Source: DATGQT01 sp033720695
GTDB lineage: Bacteria; Bacteroidota; Rhodothermia; Rhodothermales; Rubricoccaceae
Length of the DNA stretch: 15,584 bases
Direction of reading: 5' to 3'
Assembly (NCBI GenBank): GCA_033720695.1
Contig: JAWWCA010000070.1
Location: 1-15,584, forward strand
The notes under the pieces were generated by a model, which saw nothing but the letters and a program-made list of their open reading frames with translations, had not been told where the DNA came from and searched no databases. Position numbers and translations under genes: made by a program. Every line of letters begins with the position of its first letter. Positions within the stretch are counted from its first letter, which is position 1. Of this stretch, positions 8,279 to 15,115 are shown piece after piece.

Positions 8279-9388
8279 GTGACCCGCTTCGACCTCCACA
8301 TCCTCCGGCGCTTCTTCGCCGCGACGGCGCTCCTCCTCGGCCTCCTCGTCGTCTTCTTCGTGGTCCTCGACTACGTCGAGTACATCGACGACTTCATGGA
8401 CCGGGGCGCCACGCTGGGGGAGGTGTTCGGGACGTACTACCGGAACTACGTCCCGGAGATCGTCAAGCTGACGAGCCCCCTCGCCGTCTTCCTCGCCGCC
8501 ATCTACGTGACGGCGCGCCTCAGCGGGACCATGCAGCTGACGGCGCTCACGATGGCGGGCGTCTCGCTCTACCGCTTCCTCGTCCCGTTCGCCTTCGCGG
8601 GCGCCCTCGTCACCGGGTTCATGCTGTGGTTCAACGGCTGGGTGGTGCCCCCCGCCAACGCCGTCGTCCTCGACTTCCAGCAGCGCTACTACCGCGACGC
8701 GCCGGACGCCCCCGAGACCAGCGACGTGTACCGGCAGACGGCCCCCGGCAGCGTCCTCGCCGTCGGGTTCTACGACCCCGAGCAGCGCCAGGGCTTCCGG
8801 GTCTCGCTCCTCGACTTCGCCGTGGACACGACGGGTGGTACCCTCGCCCCCGCGCGCCTCGTCCGCCGCCTCGACGCCGAGACGATGGGGTGGGACGACT
8901 CGACGGCGTCGTGGCACCTGGCCGAGGCCGTCCTCCACCGGTTCTCGGCCGATGGCCGGGCGCAGCGGGTGGTCCTCGGCGAACTCGATACAGCGCTCAC
9001 GGTGCTCCCGCCCGACCTCGCCCGGAGCGAGCGCGACGCCGAGCGGCTCACGATCCCGGAGGCGCGGGCCTACGTCGCCTCGCTGGAGCGGGCGGGCGCG
9101 AGCCGCATCGGGCGGCCCCTCGTCGAGTACCACGCCAAGTTCGCCTACCCCCTCGCCAACCTCATCCTCGTCCTCGTGGGCGTGTCCCTCGCGGCGCGGC
9201 GGCGGCGCGGCGGGCAGGCCGTCCAGCTCGCCCTCGGCCTCCTCGTGGCGTTCGTGTACCTCGCCCTCCAGAAGGTCATCGAGCCCTTCGGGTACGCCGA
9301 GGCCCTCCCCCCTGCCCTCGCCGCCTGGCTCCCCCACGCGGTCTTCGCGGCGGCCGCGCTCCTCCTCCTCCTCCGCGCCCCGAAGTGA
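8279..9388 (+). CDS. LptF/LptG (YjgP/YjgQ) family LPS-export permease
   Basis: A 369-residue inner-membrane protein of the LptF/LptG family. With LptB these form the ABC transporter that extracts LPS from the inner membrane and feeds it through LptC-LptA to LptD. The layout is typical: three N-terminal helices (about 12-32, 66-82 and 98-118), a large periplasmic jelly-roll domain (about 125-285), and three C-terminal helices (about 288-306, 313-333 and 347-366). Family marks include the N-terminal RFDLHILRRFF, TSPLAVFLA, the MAGVSLYRF coupling-helix region, NGWVVPPANA and the late YHAKFAYPLANLI. Whether it is LptF or LptG cannot be decided from the sequence. The GTG at 8279 removes an Arg/Pro/Ala-rich extension and places the family motif at the N-terminus. 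A PlsC-like gene follows after 35 nt, suggesting one transcription unit. Confidence 0.88.
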   Translation: MTRFDLHILRRFFAATALLLGLLVVFFVVLDYVEYIDDFMDRGATLGEVFGTYYRNYVPEIVKLTSPLAVFLAAIYVTARLSGTMQLTALTMAGVSLYRFLVPFAFAGALVTGFMLWFNGWVVPPANAVVLDFQQRYYRDAPDAPETSDVYRQTAPGSVLAVGFYDPEQRQGFRVSLLDFAVDTTGGTLAPARLVRRLDAETMGWDDSTASWHLAEAVLHRFSADGRAQRVVLGELDTALTVLPPDLARSERDAERLTIPEARAYVASLERAGASRIGRPLVEYHAKFAYPLANLILVLVGVSLAARRRRGGQAVQLALGLLVAFVYLALQKVIEPFGYAEALPPALAAWLPHAVFAAAALLLLLRAPK

Positions 9389-9397
9389 CCGACCCGC

Positions 9398-9425
9398 TCG
9401 CTCCGATCCATTCGCTCCGATCCAT
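9398..9425 (+). repeat. 14-bp perfect tandem repeat overlapping the plsC-like start
   Basis: TCGCTCCGATCCAT occurs twice head to tail (9398-9411 and 9412-9425). The AT at the end of the second copy forms the first two bases of the ATG at 9424. The duplication fills most of the 35-nt gap between the LptF/G stop and the acyltransferase start. It is visible directly; any function in translation or slippage is unknown. Confidence 0.8.
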
Positions 9426-10233
9426 GCCTGAGCGGATCTCGTTCCAGCCCCCCGCTCCCGTTCATCGGCCCGGCCCGGTCGCCGTCCTGGTCGGCGTCGT
9501 GCGCATCCTCCTCGTGCTGGCCGTCGCGGCGGCCGGCGCCCTGGCGGTCCCCCTCGCCGCGCTCGTGCCTGGCCGCGTGCGGGGCGTCCGGCCGGGGCTC
9601 TGGGTCGTGGTCGCGCTGGCGCGGCTGTTCGTCGGCCTCTTCGGGATCCGCCTCCGCGGCTCCGCCCCCGACGCGCTGCGCCGCCACGAGGGCCTCGTCT
9701 TCATCAACCACCTGTCCTACCTCGACCCCGTCGTGGTGGAGGCCGTCACGCCGGTCCGGTTCCTCGCGACGGCGGGCGTGCGCCGGCTCCCCTTCATCGG
9801 GTGGATCGCCCGGTCCGTCGGGACCGTGTTTGTGGACCGGAAGGACGAGGAGAGCCGGGCGGCCTCGCGCGAGGCCCTCATCGGCGCCCTGTCCGAGCGG
9901 CCGTGCCCGCCCATCGTCATCGCGCCCGAAGGGCAGATCGGTCCCGGGGACCGCGTGCTCCCCTTCCGACACGGCGCCCTCGCCGTGGCCCAGGACGCCG
10001 GGGTGGCGGTGCTCCCCGTCGTCCTCCAGTTCGACCCGTTCGATGCGGCCGTGTGGCTCCCCGACGAGTGGATCCTCCGCGCGCTCTGGCGCCTCGCCGC
10101 GCGCACGACGCCGTTCACGGCCACCGTCACCCCGCTCCCCCTCGTCACGCTCGGCCCCGAGGACGACCCCGCCGCCGTCGCCTCGGCGCTGCAGTCCCGG
10201 TTCGACGCGGCGCTGGGGGCGTCGAACCCCTGA
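9424..10233 (+). CDS. PlsC-type 1-acyl-sn-glycerol-3-phosphate acyltransferase family protein
   Basis: This 269-residue membrane-associated acyltransferase probably makes phosphatidic acid from lysophosphatidic acid and an acyl donor, or acylates a related lipid. A hydrophobic N-terminal region (about 19-48 and 59-75) should anchor it to the inner membrane. Acyltransferase motif I is NHLSYLD with catalytic His96 and Asp101 (HX4D). Motif II is GTVFVDRK (133-140). Motif III is APEGQIGPG (167-175), where the usual EGTRS is EGQIG, and FRHGA (181-185) follows. The EGQ variant occurs in some PlsC relatives and may indicate a divergent acceptor, so the exact reaction is uncertain. The ATG at 9424 lies in a 14-bp tandem repeat. 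It is probably cotranscribed with the upstream LptF/G gene and is followed 5 nt after the stop by a strong hairpin. Confidence 0.86.
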   Translation: MPERISFQPPAPVHRPGPVAVLVGVVRILLVLAVAAAGALAVPLAALVPGRVRGVRPGLWVVVALARLFVGLFGIRLRGSAPDALRRHEGLVFINHLSYLDPVVVEAVTPVRFLATAGVRRLPFIGWIARSVGTVFVDRKDEESRAASREALIGALSERPCPPIVIAPEGQIGPGDRVLPFRHGALAVAQDAGVAVLPVVLQFDPFDAAVWLPDEWILRALWRLAARTTPFTATVTPLPLVTLGPEDDPAAVASALQSRFDAALGASNP

Positions 10234-10238
10234 ACGGC

Positions 10239-10270
10239 GCCGCCCCCGGAGCCGGGGCTCCGGGGGCGGC
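10239..10270. terminator. Bidirectional GC hairpin between convergent plsC-like and T9SS-cargo genes
   Basis: A perfect inverted repeat with 15-nt arms (10239-10253 and 10256-10270, arm GCCGCCCCCGGAGCC) separates the convergent stops at 10233 (+) and 10318 (-). Allowing a 4-nt loop it is a 14-bp stem. No long T-run follows on either strand, although the - strand continues CGTTC. Related hairpins follow each of the other three T9SS cargo genes. Confidence 0.72.
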
Positions 10271-10317
10271 AGGGGCCTACGGCGTGGCGCGGTCGAGGCC
10301 GCGCCTCCGTTGAGCGC

Positions 10318-11553
10318 TCAGTACGACAGCGTCATCCGGCCCGTCCGGACGTCGTTGCCGACCTGGAGGCGGTACACGTACGTCCCCGCGGCGAGGTCGC
10401 CCGCGTCGAACTGGGCCCGGTGCATGCCGGCGTCCATCCGAGCGTCGACGAGGACGGCGACCTCGCGACCCAGCACGTCGTAGACGGCGAGGCGGACGTC
10501 GGCCGCCGCGGCGACCTCGGAGGAGATCGTCGTCTGCCGAGCGAACGGGTTCGGAGCCACCGCGGCCGGGGCCGAGGCAGCGGCCGAGACGGCCGTCGAG
10601 AAGTCGACGGGGGCGGTGGCCTCGAAGGGCGCGCCGCTCTCGCCGGCCACGCGCGGGGCCGAGATCGTGATGACTTCGGCGTACGTCGCGCAGACGGTGC
10701 CGGTGTCCTTGTCCACGAGCCGGAGGGTGACGTTGTAGTCGCCGGGAGGCGCAGACGCGGCCGAGTAGGTGCGGTCGAAGGCCACGTTAATGTTCGGCGG
10801 GAGCGACCCGGTGCCGACGGTGATCGTGCCCGAGGGCGGGCCGCCGGCGCGGTTGTAGTCGAGGAACAGCGTCGTGCGCACGTTGGCGCTCCCGTTGTTC
10901 CGGACCGAGCCGGTGACGCGGACGCGGTTGGGGTCGAGGAGGAGCTCGATGTCGGGGCCGCTCACGAACTTGAGGTCACAGCCGCCGGGGTTGTCGCCGA
11001 CGCCGGTGAGGTCGATCTGGTAGGGGCCGCTGTCCCCGAAGCCGGGGAAGTCCCACGATGCGAGAGCGCCGCCACCAGACGGCGGGCACACGCCGGCGAA
11101 GCCGCAGTTCGGGAAGATGTCGGCCGCAGCCGCGTTCAGCGGGTCGTTGTCGTACGACGTGACGCAGAGGACGTACTTCCCAGCCGAGAGGCCGGCGTAG
11201 AGCGGGTCACCCACGGGAAGCGTGGAGAGGAGCGTGCCGCCAACGGGATCGTCGTCGTTCATGGCGATGCCGTTGGTAGCGCCGCTGACGTCGCCCTCGA
11301 AGAGGTACAGCTTGGTGTCCGGCACCGAGACCGCGTTGTTCGTGCTGGCGCTGAACGCGGCTGCGTCGCTGATGTAGATCGCGAAGCAGTCGACGTCGTC
11401 GGTCGTCTCGAGGGCCCCTGAGATCGGGTTGACCCCATAGGCATCCGTCGCTGCGGTGACGCCGTCGGGGTCGCTGTCCTGAGCCACAGCCGGGCTGACC
11501 AGAAGCGCGCACGCGAAGAGCATCGCGAGAGAGGTGGTGAGGGTGGTACGCAT
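10318..11553 (-). CDS. T9SS-secreted protein, paralog 1 (PPC/DVUA0089-like N-terminal domain)
   Basis: This 411-residue exported protein has a signal peptide (1-24, cleavage near AVA|Q). An acidic beta-rich domain (about 35-185) reads DVDCFAIYISDAAAFSAST, then DTKLYLFEGD, a NDDDP stretch and GKYVLCVTSYDNDP, which resembles PPC/DVUA0089-type pre-peptidase domains. Next is the shared array module from Cys192 (CDLKF) through LDYNRAGGPPSGT (231-243) to Cys288 (CATY). A type A T9SS sorting domain closes it (about 334-411): NPFARQTTIS, LAVYDVLGREVAVLVD, AGTYVYRLQVGNDVRTG. It would cross the outer membrane by T9SS and become surface-attached or released. Its sorting domain is the most diverged of the set (SSEV for SYEV, DARMDAG for DGRVEAG). 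The ATG at 11553 is chosen because it begins the signal peptide; the frame extends upstream without coding character. Function unknown. Confidence 0.87.
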   Translation of the reverse strand: MRTTLTTSLAMLFACALLVSPAVAQDSDPDGVTAATDAYGVNPISGALETTDDVDCFAIYISDAAAFSASTNNAVSVPDTKLYLFEGDVSGATNGIAMNDDDPVGGTLLSTLPVGDPLYAGLSAGKYVLCVTSYDNDPLNAAAADIFPNCGFAGVCPPSGGGALASWDFPGFGDSGPYQIDLTGVGDNPGGCDLKFVSGPDIELLLDPNRVRVTGSVRNNGSANVRTTLFLDYNRAGGPPSGTITVGTGSLPPNINVAFDRTYSAASAPPGDYNVTLRLVDKDTGTVCATYAEVITISAPRVAGESGAPFEATAPVDFSTAVSAAASAPAAVAPNPFARQTTISSEVAAAADVRLAVYDVLGREVAVLVDARMDAGMHRAQFDAGDLAAGTYVYRLQVGNDVRTGRMTLSY

Positions 11554-11715
11554 GGTGGAGTGGGGTTGAGAGAGGAACGGCTCATGCACGGGCGGCCGGG
11601 CCGCAGCCGTGCGGTCTCCAATGTCAGGCTCACGCCCCAAAGAATCAAGGGCTAACCGTTCTTTTTCCACCACCCGCCTCCCTCGGCGTCCCCCTCTCCA
11701 GGAGGCCTGAACGGA
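11554..11715 (-). promoter_or_regulatory. Leader/promoter region of T9SS paralog 1
   Basis: This 162-nt gap contains the only marked A/T-rich patch near this gene (about 11635-11670), with TTGATTCTTTG on the - strand, about 80-100 nt before the ATG. The TTCTTTG part resembles the end of the Bacteroidota -7 box TAnnTTTG, but the leading TA is missing. The region probably holds the promoter; the exact site is not determined. Confidence 0.3.
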
Positions 11716-11979
11716 CGCCGCCCCCGGAGCCGAGGCCCCGGGGGCGGCGAGCACTCTCGCTGCAGTGCAGCCGGAGCGGCACCTCAGCGGCTCAGCGCGC
11801 CAGCGTCAGCAGCCCGGTCCGGACGTCGTTGCCGACCGCGAGGCGGTACACATACGTGCCCGCGGCGAGGTCAGCGGCGTCGAACACGGCGCTGTGCGTG
11901 CCGGCCTCCACCCGGCCGTCGACGAGGACGGCGACCTCACGGCCGAGCACGTCGTAGACGGCCAGCCGGACGTCGGCCG
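11715..11979 (-). repeat. 3' cassette repeat, copy in paralog 2 (sorting-domain DNA plus trailer hairpin)
   Basis: This block joins the trailer hairpin to the coding DNA for the end of the T9SS sorting domain, and is duplicated in the array. Within it, 11877-11962 is identical over 86 nt to 13593-13678 (paralog 3), and 11882-11979 is identical over 98 nt to 15206-15303 (paralog 4). The short trailer CCGGAGCGGCACCTCAGCGG also recurs before all three stops. Third codon positions are conserved too, indicating recent duplication or gene conversion. Confidence 0.85.
11716..11749 (-). terminator. GC hairpin downstream of T9SS paralog 2
   Basis: Inverted repeat CGCCGCCCCCGG/CCGGGGGCGGCG (arms 11716-11727 and 11738-11749) lies 42 nt past the paralog 2 stop, with further partial pairing in the loop. 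It is followed on the - strand by GTCCGTTC, not a strong T-run. The same hairpin and its flank recur behind paralog 4 with 49 identical consecutive bases (11715-11763 against 15030-15078). Confidence 0.65.
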
Positions 11980-13186
11980 CCGCGGCGACCTCGTAGGAGA
12001 TCGTCGTCTGCCGAGCGAACGGGTTCGGAGCGACCGCGGCCGGGGCCGAGGCCTCGGCGGCCACGGTGAAGTCCGCGGCGTCGATGACCGAGAAGAGCTC
12101 ACCGCTCTCGCCGCCCGCGACGCGCGGGGCCGAGATCGAGATCGTCTCCATGTAGGCGCCGCAGTTGTTGCCGGCACCGTCGCAGAGGTTGAGCGTGAAG
12201 TTGTAGTCGCCCGGAGGCGCGGCGCTCGGGACGCGGAGGCAGATCTTCCGCGAGGCCTGCGCGCCGCCCGGGAGCGTGCCGCTGCCGAGGGTGCGCGTGC
12301 CCGAGGGCGGGCCGCCGGCGAGGTTGTAGTCCAGCTTCAGCGTGACCGACTCGCTGTCGGACCCGTTGTTCTGGACCGTGACGTCCACGCAGAGCTGGCG
12401 CGTGGCGGCGTCGTAGCGGATGTCGCTCTGGAGGAACTTGATGTCACAGACGGGCGGGTCGTCCTTGCCGCAGCCGGGGTCACTGCCCGGGTAGTCGAAG
12501 CACACCGCGAAGCCGCTGCGGAGGTAGTCCAGCGGGTTGCCGTTGAAGGCGGCCTGGATGCCGATCGTGCCGTCCGAGTTCTCGATGCCCACGGTGTAGC
12601 TGTTCCCAAAGTCGGCGTCGTCGGTGAACAGTTCGTACGTCATCCGGATGTCGCCGTCGGGCGTGATGGCGACCTGGACCGTGTTGTACTCCTCGTTGCT
12701 ATCGGGGAAGTGCGGGACCTCGTTCCACTGGACGATGAACTTGTCGCCGCGGTCCTCATAGTAGACCTCGCAGTCGCCCGTCGCCGTGCTGCAGGCCGGG
12801 TCGAGGTCGTCCCAGAGCACGGCGATGACGTTGTCCGTGCCGCCGGGCGTCGGGATGGGGTCGTTCGAGAGGTCCGAGAAGGTCGGAGCGGTGCCGGCCG
12901 CGATCCAGCCGTTCGACGAGATCGTGAGCGAGTCGTACACGACGCCGTAGTAGGTGAAGCCGAACGAGAGGCCGACCTTGACGATGGCGTCGTCGCCGAG
13001 GCCGGTGGCGATGCCGCTGGCGCTGATGTCCTTGAAGTCGAACGCCGGGGGGTTGTCGGCGTCGTCGGAGTCGGTGCAGGTGTAGCCGAAGGCGTCGGTC
13101 CCGCAGTTCTGCGCGGAGGCGACCGGGCTGAGCCCCATGAAGGCGAGGAGCAAGGCTCCAGTCGCGAGGCGGAATGCGATACGCAT
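11792..13186 (-). CDS. T9SS-secreted protein, paralog 2 (nidogen-like N-terminal beta domain)
   Basis: This 464-residue exported protein has a signal peptide (1-26, cleavage near ASA|Q). A beta-sandwich region (about 45-230) carries FDFKDIS, FGFTYYGVVYDSLTISSNGW (75-94), DNVIAVLWDDLDP, YYEDRGDKFIVQWNEVPHF, TVQVAITPDGDIRMTY and SYTVGIENSDGTIGIQ. This pattern resembles nidogen-type extracellular domains in large Bacteroidota surface proteins. The shared array module runs from Cys247 (CDIKF) through LDYNLAGGPPSGT to Cys342 (CGAY), with extra cysteines at 266, 316 and 335 not found in its neighbours. The type A sorting domain is at about 388-464 (NPFARQTTISYEV to VRTGLLTLAR). The ATG at 13186 is preferred over one at 13222 because it begins the signal peptide directly. 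It has its own leader and downstream hairpin, so it is probably monocistronic. The ligand or activity is unknown. Confidence 0.88.
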   Translation of the reverse strand: MRIAFRLATGALLLAFMGLSPVASAQNCGTDAFGYTCTDSDDADNPPAFDFKDISASGIATGLGDDAIVKVGLSFGFTYYGVVYDSLTISSNGWIAAGTAPTFSDLSNDPIPTPGGTDNVIAVLWDDLDPACSTATGDCEVYYEDRGDKFIVQWNEVPHFPDSNEEYNTVQVAITPDGDIRMTYELFTDDADFGNSYTVGIENSDGTIGIQAAFNGNPLDYLRSGFAVCFDYPGSDPGCGKDDPPVCDIKFLQSDIRYDAATRQLCVDVTVQNNGSDSESVTLKLDYNLAGGPPSGTRTLGSGTLPGGAQASRKICLRVPSAAPPGDYNFTLNLCDGAGNNCGAYMETISISAPRVAGGESGELFSVIDAADFTVAAEASAPAAVAPNPFARQTTISYEVAAAADVRLAVYDVLGREVAVLVDGRVEAGTHSAVFDAADLAAGTYVYRLAVGNDVRTGLLTLAR

Positions 13187-13227
13187 GGTTGAGAGGGTAG
13201 AGTGAGAAGGGTGGCTTGGCATCTATA

Positions 13228-13251
13228 GCTCTGCCGCCTGGAGGCGGGAGC
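13228..13251 (-). promoter_or_regulatory. Leader hairpin upstream of T9SS paralog 2
   Basis: Inverted repeat CCGCCT-GG-AGGCGG (13234-13247) is extended by GCTC/GAGC pairs (13228-13231 and 13248-13251) with a 2-nt bulge. It lies about 41 nt before the ATG at 13186, so it could fold in the 5' untranslated mRNA. It might affect translation or mRNA stability; no known riboswitch class is recognised. Confidence 0.4.
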
Positions 13252-13289
13252 CTAAGGAATGCGATAAGCCAATGAACGACTTAGGGCTC
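13248..13289 (-). promoter_or_regulatory. Inverted repeat GAGCCTAAG...CTTAGGGCTC in the upstream region of T9SS paralog 2
   Basis: Arms 13248-13256 and 13280-13289 pair with a single-base bulge around an AT-richer spacer. The intergenic stretch 13187-13507 (321 nt) has no gene. It holds the leader hairpin, this inverted repeat, an AT-rich patch at about 13251-13325 that probably contains the paralog 2 promoter, and the paralog 3 terminator at 13426-13455. The repeat may be an operator or part of the promoter; this is inference. Confidence 0.35.
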
Positions 13290-13425
13290 AAACTTGCAAC
13301 CTCAATCTCCCCGTTCCTAACCCCTTGCAGCCTGCCAGCCGGAGGGCTCCCCAGATCTCGGAGCCGAATCGGGTGCGAGGAGCCTGCGCCCGCGTTCCCC
13401 CTGCCCGAAGGGCCTGCCCACAACA

Positions 13426-13455
13426 CCGCCCCCAGGGCCTGAACCCCGGGGGCGG
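13426..13455 (-). terminator. GC hairpin downstream of T9SS paralog 3
   Basis: CCGCCCCC (13426-13433) pairs with GGGGGCGG (13448-13455), and an inner GGG/CCC (13435-13437 and 13444-13446) extends the stem. It lies 53 nt beyond the paralog 3 stop and is a diverged copy of the hairpins behind the other paralogs. It is followed on the - strand by TGTTGTG, a mild T/G-rich tail. Confidence 0.6.
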
Positions 13456-13507
13456 CGAGCCGTCTGCAGAGGCGCAGCCGGAGCGGCACCTCAGCGGCTC
13501 AGCGCGC

Positions 13508-14869
13508 TCAGCGCGCCAGCGTCATCCGGCCCGCCCGGACGCCGGTGCCGACCTGGAGGCGGTACACGTACGTCCCGGCGGCGAGGTCACCCGCGTCGAA
13601 CACGGCGCTGTGCGTGCCGGCCTCCACCCGGCCGTCGACGAGGACGGCGACCTCACGGCCGAGCACGTCGTAGACGGCGAGGCGGACGTCGGCCGCCGCG
13701 GCGACCTCGTAGGAGATCGTCGTCTGGCGCGCGAACGGGTTCGGAGCCACCGCCACCGGAGCGTCGGCCGAGGCCTCCGCCATCACGGAGAAGTCGGCAA
13801 CTTCAGCGACCTCGAAGAGCTCGCCGCTCTGGCCAGCACCGACGCGAGGGGCCGAGATCGTGATGACTTCGACGTACGTCGCGCAGTCGAGACCCTGGTC
13901 GTTGTCGCGGAGCCGGAGCGTGAGGTTGTAGTCGCCGTCGGGCGCGGCGGCGGGGACGGTGATGTTGATGGTGAAGGGGACGGTGATGTTCGGCGGGAGC
14001 GAGCCGCTCCCGATGCCGCGGGTGCCCTGGGGCGGGCCGCCGGCCCGGTTGTAGTCGAGGAAGAGCTGGGTGTTGACGTTGGCCGTGCCGTCGTTCCGAA
14101 CGGACCCGGTGATGGTCAGGCGGCGGGTGCCGGCGTCGTAGGCGATATCGGGGCCAGCCACGAACGCGATGTCGCACGACGCGTCCTTGTCGCCGAAGGC
14201 GATGTTGTCGGTGTCGACCCACTCCACGGAGGCGGCCGTCGAGAAGACGATCGAGGCGACGGAGCCGTCCGTCGTCTTGACGCCGAAGAACTGGAGGTCG
14301 AAGCCGCTCGCGGAGGTCACCGAGCCGAGCACGGCGCCCGAGGCGTCGAAGGCCGTCACCACGGTGGGGGTCCCCGCGAAGTTGAGGTCGTAGTCCAGGC
14401 CCGCGCTGTCCACGCCCGGGTCGAACGACAGGACCAGATCCTCGGTGTTGCTGTTGTTCCCGACCTGGACGGACGGGGCGCCACCGAAGCCCGAGCCGGA
14501 CAGGAACAGGTCCTCCACGCCATCGGCCAGGTCGGAGGTGATGGTCAGGCCGGGCAGGATGTCGCCGGGGTCGAAGAAATCGTTGTCGGTCGACGTGTCG
14601 AGCGGCGCACCGAAGGCGGCATCCCCCCCCGCGGCGATGACGGCCTCTTCGTAATCCTCCGTCGGGAGACTCGGACAAGCCGCCTCGAACGAGGCGCGGT
14701 CGGTGAAGACCTCGACGCCCCCTCGGGCGTAGCGCACGACGGCGGGCGTGGCCTCGACCGCCGCTCGCTCGTGCTGGGCGTGACTGGAGCGGGCACTCTG
14801 CGCACCGACCGGAACGGCGAGCGCCACCCCGAGGAGGGCTGCGAGAGACAGGCGGGAAGCGTAGACCAT
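13508..14869 (-). CDS. T9SS-secreted protein, paralog 3 (N-terminal domain resembling those of PEP-CTERM-type exported proteins)
   Basis: This 453-residue exported protein has a signal peptide (1-24, cleavage near VGA|Q). The N-terminal beta-rich domain (about 50-228) starts with VEVFTDRASFEAACPSL and EDYEE, and contains DILPGLTITSD, SVQVGNNSNTEDLVLSFDPG and a closing VEWVDTDNIAFGD. This 'FTDRASF...EDFE...DNI.FG' layout is known from extracellular domains of PEP-CTERM and other exported proteins. The shared array module spans Cys232 (CDIAF) to Cys329 (CATY) with LDYNRAGGPPQGT. The type A sorting domain is at about 377-453. The ATG at 14869 is the first start that gives a signal peptide; a much longer open frame upstream is low-complexity and rejected. 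No catalytic motif was seen, so an adhesive or structural surface role is the likely reading. Confidence 0.87.
   Translation of the reverse strand: MVYASRLSLAALLGVALAVPVGAQSARSSHAQHERAAVEATPAVVRYARGGVEVFTDRASFEAACPSLPTEDYEEAVIAAGGDAAFGAPLDTSTDNDFFDPGDILPGLTITSDLADGVEDLFLSGSGFGGAPSVQVGNNSNTEDLVLSFDPGVDSAGLDYDLNFAGTPTVVTAFDASGAVLGSVTSASGFDLQFFGVKTTDGSVASIVFSTAASVEWVDTDNIAFGDKDASCDIAFVAGPDIAYDAGTRRLTITGSVRNDGTANVNTQLFLDYNRAGGPPQGTRGIGSGSLPPNITVPFTINITVPAAAPDGDYNLTLRLRDNDQGLDCATYVEVITISAPRVGAGQSGELFEVAEVADFSVMAEASADAPVAVAPNPFARQTTISYEVAAAADVRLAVYDVLGREVAVLVDGRVEAGTHSAVFDAGDLAAGTYVYRLQVGTGVRAGRMTLAR
13593..13678 (-). repeat. Sorting-domain DNA repeat, copy in paralog 3
   Basis: These 86 bases are identical to 11877-11962 in paralog 2 and lie in the coding DNA for the YDVLGREVAVLVD-to-AVFDA part of the sorting domain. 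Flanking DNA on both sides is less conserved. The sharp edges suggest gene conversion rather than uniform drift. Confidence 0.85.
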
Positions 14870-14940
14870 GAGGGGAAGGCTTAGATGGAAGGGTGCGGGA
14901 CCGTCAGCGGGGCCGGGAGGGGCGGCAGAATCCGACGCGT

Positions 14941-14954
14941 TCCTAATCTTAGGA
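14941..14954 (-). promoter_or_regulatory. Palindrome TCCTAA-TC-TTAGGA upstream of T9SS paralog 3
   Basis: A perfect inverted repeat with 6-bp arms lies about 71 nt before the ATG at 14869, in the AT-richest part of the 246-nt intergenic stretch 14870-15115. A TTG on the - strand about 18-20 nt from TAGGAACG could be a -33/-7 pair. TTAGGAACG also occurs upstream of paralog 2 (13312-13320, - strand). An operator or promoter is possible but unproven. Confidence 0.35.
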
Positions 14955-15030
14955 GTATAGGGCCAACGGCGCAAACCCTTCACCCTGGCGGAGGGGGGCC
15001 TCGGCCCGTCGGCACGGTTCGCGAACGCAA

Positions 15031-15064
15031 CGCCGCCCCCGGAGCCGAGGCCCCGGGGGCGGCG
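15031..15064 (-). terminator. GC hairpin downstream of T9SS paralog 4
   Basis: CGCCGCCCCCGG (15031-15042) pairs with CCGGGGGCGGCG (15053-15064), 52 nt past the paralog 4 stop. On the - strand it is followed by TTGCGTTCGCG. The hairpin and neighbouring trailer are nearly identical to those behind paralog 2, differing by one base over about 85 nt. Confidence 0.65.
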
Positions 15065-15115
15065 AGCACTCTCGCTGCGGTGCAGCCGGAGCGGCACCTC
15101 AGCGGCTCAGCGCGC

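Noticed and set aside
11765..14884. Long + strand frames opposite the T9SS cargo genes
   Set aside because: Antisense shadows of repeated coding DNA; the repeated Val/Arg/Asp-rich translations mirror the sorting-domain repeats on the - strand.
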